Of a stretch of 39,356 nucleotides of DNA, positions 34,177 through 39,356 are shown one piece after another. Position 1 is the first letter of the stretch, and each line of letters starts with the position of its first letter. Origin of the DNA: Thioalkalivibrio denitrificans (GTDB lineage Bacteria; Pseudomonadota; Gammaproteobacteria; Ectothiorhodospirales; Ectothiorhodospiraceae); NCBI RefSeq assembly GCF_002000365.1, contig NZ_MVBK01000010.1, positions 42,470 to 81,825 of the forward strand. The letters are read 5' to 3'. The notes under the pieces were generated by a model. The model did not search any database and was not told the DNA's origin. It was given only the letters and a program-made list of their open reading frames with translations. The position numbers and the translations under genes were made by a program.

Positions 34177-34233
34177 CGGTTGCCTTGCTTCAGTTCAGTT
34201 CGACTGACCATCGCTTGAAGTGTCGATGTTTGC

Positions 34234-35592
34234 CTACGGTATCGGGATATGCAGCAGCCACACGGCGATACTGAAGTAGATCAGGATGCCGCCAAGGTCC
34301 GCGACCGATGTCACCAGCGGGGCGCTGGCAGTGGCCGGGTCCAGACGCACTCGCGTGAGGATGAACGGGAGCAGCATGCCCACCAGGCTGCCCATGACCA
34401 CCACGCCGGTCATGGCCAGTGCCACCACCACCGCGATCTCGGGTCCGCCCCGCCACAGGCCAAGCGCGGAGACTGCCAGGGCCATGGTGACACCGAGGCT
34501 GACGGCGACTGCCAGCTCCTTGCCCAGCAGGCGCAGCCAGTCGGGCAGCTCCACGTCGCCGGTCGCCAGTGCCCGGATCATGAGCGTGGCAGACTGCGCG
34601 CCGGCGTTACCGCCACTGTCGATGATCAGCGGCAGGAAGAACACCAGCACCACCAGGGCCTCGATGGTTTCCTCGTACTGTGAAATAAGAAACCCGCCGA
34701 TGAGGTTCAGGAACACGAGGCCCAGAAGCCATCCGATGCGCTTGCGGTACAGCAGCGAAGGACGGGCATCGCGCAGGCTCAGATTGACGAGGCCCACGCC
34801 GCCGATTCTGTGGAAGTCCTCGGTGGCTTCCTCTTCCACAACGTCCATGACGTCATCGACCGTAACAATACCGAGCAGCACATTGTCTTCGTCTACCACC
34901 GGTAGAACTTCCAGGTCATAGTGCTGCATGAGGCGTGCGGCCTCCGCACGCTCGGCCGTGGCATTGAGGCTGATCACCGGGCCCTGCGAGAGCGTTTCGA
35001 CCGGGTCCTTCGGACGTCCGCGCACGAAGCGTTCCAATGGGATGCCCGCCACGAGATGGCGCTCCTCGTCAGTGAGGAACACGACGTGTACGGGTTCACC
35101 CCGTTCCTTCTGCGTGCGCATGTACTCAAGGCAGCGTTCAACGGTCCAGTCGGAACGCACCGAGACAAACTGGGGCGTCATCAGACGCCCGACGCTGTTG
35201 TCGGGATAGCCAAGGAGTGTCAGGGCGCGGCGGATGGCGCGAAACGGCAGGAGACGCAGCAGGCGACGCACTTCATCCCTGGGCAGATCCTCGAGCAGCG
35301 CCGTGAGGTCGTCGGGCAGCATCTCCGAGAGGATGTGGCGCGCATCATCCGCGGAGATGTGCGCCAGCAACTGGTACTGATAATGGGGATCGAGGTAGGA
35401 GAACACGTCCACCTTGCGCCCGCGCGGCAGGGCGGCGAATACCCGGGGGATCTGCGTTTCGTCCAGTTCCATGAGCGCATGGGCGATGTCCTGGATGCGC
35501 ATCAGGTCCAGGAGATCACGCAGGCGCGATGGGTCCTCTCGCTCCAGCAGTTCGCGGATCTCGATGAGGTAATGCTCGAACTCGTTTTCCAT
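34234..35592 (-). CDS. mgtE: MgtE magnesium transporter, first copy
   Basis: The 452-residue protein has an N domain with the HALMELDETQIPRVFAALPRG segment, CBS domains ending VVDEDNVLLGIVTVDDVMDV, and five membrane helices with LVFFLPLIIDSGGNAGAQSAT at the pore, where Asp replaces Ala of the second copy. The product is a Mg2+ (possibly Co2+) channel of the inner membrane. ATG 35592 follows GGAG. A strong sigma-70 promoter (35895-35922) lies about 300 bases upstream, so the transcript has a long leader. The second mgtE copy follows. Confidence 0.95.
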   Translation of the reverse strand: MENEFEHYLIEIRELLEREDPSRLRDLLDLMRIQDIAHALMELDETQIPRVFAALPRGRKVDVFSYLDPHYQYQLLAHISADDARHILSEMLPDDLTALLEDLPRDEVRRLLRLLPFRAIRRALTLLGYPDNSVGRLMTPQFVSVRSDWTVERCLEYMRTQKERGEPVHVVFLTDEERHLVAGIPLERFVRGRPKDPVETLSQGPVISLNATAERAEAARLMQHYDLEVLPVVDEDNVLLGIVTVDDVMDVVEEEATEDFHRIGGVGLVNLSLRDARPSLLYRKRIGWLLGLVFLNLIGGFLISQYEETIEALVVLVFFLPLIIDSGGNAGAQSATLMIRALATGDVELPDWLRLLGKELAVAVSLGVTMALAVSALGLWRGGPEIAVVVALAMTGVVVMGSLVGMLLPFILTRVRLDPATASAPLVTSVADLGGILIYFSIAVWLLHIPIP

Positions 35593-35888
35593 GCCTCGAT
35601 CTCCAGATTGGAGGGCGCAGGAAGGCTCGTGACGTCAGGCCGAGGGACAGCGCGACGCTCGTGTCCGGCGGCGGAAGAACATCGCTGCCGAACGGGCCGA
35701 TCTCTTGGAAACCGGGGATCCGGGGCGCCCGAAGGGCTTGGTGCGCCAGGATTCTCCGCCTCCGCCTGCTCTTGCCTGCGGGAAACGGGCCTGGACGTTG
35801 AGGGGTCTAGGCGGGGCTTACCGCAAGGCGTAGTCAGTTAAGGTACAACTGGAACTTTCCAAGGTAACGTGACCTCTCGTATCAAACA
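35593..35888 (-). promoter_or_regulatory. Long mgtE 5' leader
   Basis: About 296 nt lie between the predicted transcription start and the mgtE ATG. Several inverted repeats occur, for example GCCTAGAC with GTCCAGGC-type arms near 35788-35811. The M-box consensus was not recognised, so if it senses Mg2+ it would be a different type of element. Confidence 0.4.
35635..35682 (-). CDS. Possible 15-codon leader peptide ORF
   Basis: Within the mgtE leader on the minus strand, ATG 35682 opens MFFRRRTRASRCPSA and stops at 35635. It has five Arg codons and one Pro. It lacks a convincing Shine-Dalgarno site. Leader peptides control some Mg2+ transporter genes (MgtL in Salmonella), but this one may be chance. 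Confidence 0.2.
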   Translation of the reverse strand: MFFRRRTRASRCPSA

Positions 35889-35894
35889 GGGCCG

Positions 35895-35922
35895 ATTATA
35901 TAGTGACGCCTTGGAGGGTCAA
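35895..35922 (-). promoter_or_regulatory. Strong sigma-70 promoter of the mgtE pair
   Basis: On the minus strand TTGACC and a consensus TATAAT are 16 bases apart (complements at 35917-35922 and 35895-35900). Predicted start is near 35888. Confidence 0.75.
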
Positions 35923-35979
35923 GTGAGCGCCGGGTTTGCGGGTCTAACGGTAGGTATGCGGCGATAGGGGGAACGGGGT

Positions 35980-36015
35980 GGAAGTAAGAAGTGGGAATGT
36001 GGAAGTAGGAAGAAA
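35980..36015 (+). repeat. Purine-rich GGAAGT-type degenerate repeat
   Basis: Several GGAAGT/GAAGT units (for example GGAAGTAAGAAGTGGGAA) lie before the ABC transporter genes. A similar stretch begins right after the permease at about 39303. The pair may mark the ends of an inserted unit or be a dispersed repeat. Confidence 0.55.
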
Positions 36016-36080
36016 GTCACTCTTTTGAAGGATAGGGGAATGGCGCCGCTTCGAGACGGGCACTGGATGGGATACACCTC

Positions 36081-36791
36081 ATGTCTGCAATCGCACAAAC
36101 GCCTGCCCGGGAGAACCTGATCCGCCTGGAAGACGTGTGCCGGTGTTTTCGCGAGGGTGAACATGCCCGGTGCGTGCTGGAGGGCGTCAGTGCGGGTGTC
36201 GCGGCGGGGGAGGTGGTCGCCCTGCTGGGGCGCAGCGGTTCGGGCAAGTCCACCCTGCTCAATCTCATTGCCGGCATCGACCTGCCGGATTCGGGGCGCG
36301 TGGTGGTGGACGGGCGGGATATCGCCGCCATGGATGAGCATACCCGCACGCTGTTCCGGCGCCACCGGATCGGATTCATCTACCAGTTTTTCAACCTGAT
36401 ATCGACGCTGACGGTGGCGGAGAACGTGGCGTTGCCCCTGGAACTGACGGGGCAGGCGGACAGTGGCCGGGTGCGCGATCTGTTGCAGCAGGTGGGTCTG
36501 GCGGACCGGGCCGATGAAGATCCGGATCGGCTGTCCGGCGGAGAGCAGCAGCGCGTGGCGCTGGCCCGGGCTCTGATCCACGAGCCGGCCGTGCTGCTGG
36601 CCGACGAACCCACGGGCAACCTGGACGCCGAGTCGGGCGAACAGGTGATGCAATTATTAACGCGCATGGTCCGCGAGCGCGGCGCCACGTTGGTACTGGT
36701 GACCCACAGCGCCGAGGTCGCGGCCGTGGCGGACCGGGTCTGGCGCCTCGCCGATGGTCACATCACCGATGAGGAGCACGTGCCGGCATGA
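36081..36791 (+). CDS. ABC transporter ATPase (LolD/YbbA type)
   Basis: The 236-residue ATP-binding subunit has Walker A GRSGSGKST (50-58), a Q-loop in YQFFNLISTLTVAENV, signature LSGGEQQR, Walker B VLLADEPTG and H-loop VTHS. The YQFFNL(I) form and the length are typical of the MacB/LolD/YbbA group, which power mechanotransmission and not classic import. Its stop overlaps the permease start by 4 bases (ATGA), so the two genes are translationally coupled. The cargo is not evident. Confidence 0.93.
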   Translation: MSAIAQTPARENLIRLEDVCRCFREGEHARCVLEGVSAGVAAGEVVALLGRSGSGKSTLLNLIAGIDLPDSGRVVVDGRDIAAMDEHTRTLFRRHRIGFIYQFFNLISTLTVAENVALPLELTGQADSGRVRDLLQQVGLADRADEDPDRLSGGEQQRVALARALIHEPAVLLADEPTGNLDAESGEQVMQLLTRMVRERGATLVLVTHSAEVAAVADRVWRLADGHITDEEHVPA

Positions 36792-39304
36792 CCCTGCCTG
36801 CCCGCGCCCTGTGGCGAGACGCCCGGCGCCATCCCTGGCAGTGGATCCTGGCCGTGCTCGGGGTGGCGCTGGGCGTGGCCGTGGTGGTGGCGGTGGACAT
36901 CGCCAACCACAGCGCGTCGCGGGCCTTCGGCCTGTCGCTGGAGGCGGTCTCGGGACGCGCCACCCACCAGATCCTGCCCTCGGGCCCGGCCGGGCTCGAC
37001 GAGCGCCTGTTCACGGAGCTTCGCCTGGGCGGCGTTCGCCCCAGTGCGCCGGTGGTGGAGGGGCACGCGCGCATCCGCGGCGAGACGTTCACGCTGCTCG
37101 GACTGGAGCCGTTTTCGGAGGGCCCCTTCCGGGAGCACCTGGCGGGGTTCCTGGATGCCGATGTGCGCGGCCTCATGGTGGGCCGTAACCGGCTGGCGCT
37201 GAGCGAGGGGCTGGCGCAACGTCTGGGTGTGCTGGAGGACGACACCGTGACGCTGACGGTGCCGGCCGGTGAGGTGGTGCTCACTGTGTCCGCGGTGCTC
37301 AGCAACGGGGCACCGGGACTCGACGGCGTGCTGCTTACGGACATTGCCACGGCCCAGGAACTGCTGGAGCGCGTGGGCCGCCTGGATCGCATCGACCTGA
37401 TTTTTCCGCGAGACGCTGTTCCGGACAAGGCGCTCGCCGACCTGTTGCCGGAGGGCGTTCGCGTGGAGGAGGCCGGTGCCCGGGAGGCGTCCGCCCGGCA
37501 GCTCACCCGGGCCTTCCACATCAACCTGACCGCCATGAGCCTGTTGGCCCTGCTGGTGGGCGGTTTTCTTATTTACAACACGCTCATGTTCGCCGTGCTT
37601 CGCCGCCGACCGCTGCTGGCGGCATTGCGGGCGCTGGGCGTAACCCGCGGGGGCGTGTTCCGCCTGGTCATGACCGAAGCGCTGGTACTCGCCCTGCTGG
37701 GCGGTATACCCGGGTTGCTGCTGGGCGTGCTCATCGGGCAGGGGCTCGTGCAGATGGTGACCCGCACCATCAACGATCTGTATTTCGTGCTGGCGGTGAC
37801 CGCCTTGCACGTGCCTGTCTGGCTGCTGGTGAAGGGGCTGGCGCTGGGGGTGGGCGCTGCGCTGATTGCCGCGCTGGGTCCTGCCCTGGAGGCGGCGCGC
37901 ACCCGGCCGCGGGAGGGCATGCGGCGCTCCTCCCGTGAACGTCGCGCCGGATCGCTGGCGCCCTGGCTCGCAGCGGCGGGGATCGTGCTGATCCTACTGG
38001 GCTACGCGCTGGTGGGGTTCAGCACCCGCGGTCTGGTGATTGGATTCGTGGCCCTGTTCTTCATGATCATCGGCTACAGCCTGCTGGTGCCTTTTGCGGT
38101 GCGGAGCATCTCCCGGCTGCTTGGCCGACCCATGGGTGCGGTGCTCGGTGCGCCCGGACGACTGGCAGCCCGCGGGCTGGGTGCCGCGCTGAGCCGCACC
38201 GGTGTGGCGGTGGCGGCGCTGACGGTCGCCGTGTCGGCTACCGTGGGTGTGGGTGTGATGGTGGACAGCTTTCGCACCACCGTGCAGGTGTGGCTGGGGC
38301 ATACATTGCAGAGCCATATCTATGTGAACTCCGCGGCCCCCGGCGACGCGCAGGCCGGCTCGCTGTTGCCGCCGGGCGTCGTGGAGCGGGTGGCGGCGCT
38401 GCCTGAGGTGGCCGCCTTCAGCACCGGGCGGCGTTTTAAGGTGGCATCCGACCTGGGGCCGGTGGAACTGTTCGTGCTCAAGCCCGCGCCCGCCAGTTAC
38501 GAGGGCTTCCGGTTCCGTGCCGGAGACCCGGCGCGTGCCTGGTCCGCCTGGCGGGCGGGCGAGGCGGTGCTGGTGTCGGAACCCTTCGCCTGGCGTTACG
38601 GGGTGTCGGTGGGTGATGCGCTGACCTTGCACACCCCCGGAGGTGATCGATTGTTCAGCATCGAGGGCGTGTATCAGGATTACGGGTCCCAGCGAGGCGT
38701 TGTGCTGATCCCACGGGACGTGTTCCGGGAACACTGGGACGTACGCACCGAAGGGACACAGGGCGTGTACCTTGCCGACGGCGTGTCCGTGGAAGCCGGT
38801 GCCGCGGCGATTCGCGCCGCGCTCGCCGATCTGCCGGAACCGGTTCTGGTCACTTCCGCAGCGGAGATCCGCGAGACCTCCATGACCATCTTCGACCGCA
38901 CGTTTGCCATTACGCACGTGCTGCGCATGCTCACCGTGGGCGTGGCCTTTGTGGGCATTCTGAGCGCGCTCATGGCGCTGCAGTTCGAGCGTGCCCGGGA
39001 GTTCGGGGTGTTGCGCGCCACCGGCATGACGCCGGGTCAGGTCACCGGGCTGGTGAGTCTTCAGGGCGCCCTGCTGGGTCTCGCCGCCGGACTGCTGGCC
39101 ATTCCGTTGGGCCTGATGATGGCCGACGTGCTCATCGACGTGATCAATCGTCGTTCGTTCGGCTGGAGCATGGTGCGCACTGTGCCGGCGCCTGTGCTGC
39201 TGGAAGGCGTCCTGCTCGCGGTGGGTGCCGCGCTGCTGGCGGGGCTGCGGCCCGCGTGGCAAACGGGCCGGGCGCGGCCGGCGGATGCGTTGAGGGAAGA
39301 GTGA
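36788..39304 (+). CDS. FtsX-family ABC permease (YbbP type)
   Basis: This 838-residue protein has an N-terminal helix (about 17-38), a MacB-type periplasmic domain, two FtsX-type four-helix units (about 245-385, with FLIYNTLMFAVLRRRPLLAALRALGV, and about 715-835, with QFERAREFGVLRATGMTPGQV) and central helices (about 395-500). This large ten-helix layout is that of E. coli YbbP. With the overlapping ATPase it would form an envelope exporter or lipid/lipoprotein-linked machine; the substrate is unknown. The gene ends 50 bases before the window edge, followed by purine-rich repeat sequence. Confidence 0.92.
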   Translation: MTLPARALWRDARRHPWQWILAVLGVALGVAVVVAVDIANHSASRAFGLSLEAVSGRATHQILPSGPAGLDERLFTELRLGGVRPSAPVVEGHARIRGETFTLLGLEPFSEGPFREHLAGFLDADVRGLMVGRNRLALSEGLAQRLGVLEDDTVTLTVPAGEVVLTVSAVLSNGAPGLDGVLLTDIATAQELLERVGRLDRIDLIFPRDAVPDKALADLLPEGVRVEEAGAREASARQLTRAFHINLTAMSLLALLVGGFLIYNTLMFAVLRRRPLLAALRALGVTRGGVFRLVMTEALVLALLGGIPGLLLGVLIGQGLVQMVTRTINDLYFVLAVTALHVPVWLLVKGLALGVGAALIAALGPALEAARTRPREGMRRSSRERRAGSLAPWLAAAGIVLILLGYALVGFSTRGLVIGFVALFFMIIGYSLLVPFAVRSISRLLGRPMGAVLGAPGRLAARGLGAALSRTGVAVAALTVAVSATVGVGVMVDSFRTTVQVWLGHTLQSHIYVNSAAPGDAQAGSLLPPGVVERVAALPEVAAFSTGRRFKVASDLGPVELFVLKPAPASYEGFRFRAGDPARAWSAWRAGEAVLVSEPFAWRYGVSVGDALTLHTPGGDRLFSIEGVYQDYGSQRGVVLIPRDVFREHWDVRTEGTQGVYLADGVSVEAGAAAIRAALADLPEPVLVTSAAEIRETSMTIFDRTFAITHVLRMLTVGVAFVGILSALMALQFERAREFGVLRATGMTPGQVTGLVSLQGALLGLAAGLLAIPLGLMMADVLIDVINRRSFGWSMVRTVPAPVLLEGVLLAVGAALLAGLRPAWQTGRARPADALREE

Positions 39305-39336
39305 TGGAAGTGGGAAGTGTGAATTGGGAAGTGAGA
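39303..39336 (+). repeat. Purine-rich GGAAGT-type degenerate repeat, second copy
   Basis: GGAAGTGGGAAGTGTGAA and a further GGGAAGTGAGAAG follow the permease stop and resemble the stretch at 35980-36015. The copy runs toward the window edge. A 16-base sequence AAGGGCCCCCACCCTG just after it also occurs at 23551-23566. Confidence 0.55.
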
Positions 39337-39356
39337 AGGGCCCCCACCCTGGCCCT

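Noticed and set aside
35593-35888. M-box or yybP-ykoY riboswitch
   Set aside because: The conserved core sequences of these classes were not found in the leader.

Overview
The window is GC-rich DNA with tightly packed operons. It looks like a free-living, respiring gammaproteobacterium, most likely a chemolithotrophic or haloalkaliphilic member of the Ectothiorhodospiraceae type. This is inferred from the acidic, Arg-rich proteins, several c-type cytochromes, a sulfide-type metallo-hydrolase with a DUF2892 protein, a TonB system and two MgtE magnesium transporters. No phage or plasmid backbone is visible. The sequence alone does not fix the genus.

Layout. 1-3.8 kb: a divergent pyrophosphatase-like gene, a double-domain SagB-type nitroreductase, then a bactofilin with a small methyltransferase-like partner. 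3.8-8.9 kb: the most unusual part. About 500 bases of regulatory DNA hold palindromes, an IHF-like site and a sigma-54 type promoter. They precede four genes: a 728-residue exported Ala/Ser/Gly-rich silk-like repeat protein, a small exported Ser/Ala-rich protein with two matching Cys motifs, an outer-membrane-type lipoprotein and a small outer-membrane beta-barrel. 9.1-12 kb: a nucleotide-transporter-like permease, a Tat-exported aldo/keto reductase and a lipoprotein cytochrome c. 12-14.6 kb, minus strand: a cytochrome c', a di-heme cytochrome c and a BNR-repeat protein. 14.8-15.8 kb: tRNA-Arg(ACG), a tandem 81-bp repeat and a Doc toxin with an AbrB-type antitoxin.

16-21 kb: a small secreted protein, an SRAP (HMCES/YedK) DNA-crosslink protein, and a two-gene signalling unit made of a PhnD-like periplasmic binding protein and a membrane HAMP-PAS-PAS-GGDEF-EAL protein. 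21.1-23.5 kb: a glyoxalase II/persulfide dioxygenase-like hydrolase and a DUF2892 protein behind an ArsR-type palindrome, then citrate synthase. 23.8-28 kb: exbD-exbB-tonB, a TauE/SafE-like membrane protein and an orphan sigma-54 activator without a receiver domain. 28.1-30.3 kb: tRNA-Val(CAC) and a SulP anion transporter with an extra coiled-coil insert. 30.8-39.3 kb: a gamma-glutamylcyclotransferase-like protein, a MITE-like nested inverted repeat, ispG, tandem mgtE genes with a strong promoter and a leader of about 295 nt, and a YbbA/YbbP-type ABC exporter.

The best candidate for an undescribed system is the 3.8-8.9 kb locus. Promoter architecture, gene order, export signals and extreme composition together suggest a regulated, secreted fibrous or matrix material made with its own outer-membrane machinery. 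That function is an inference.
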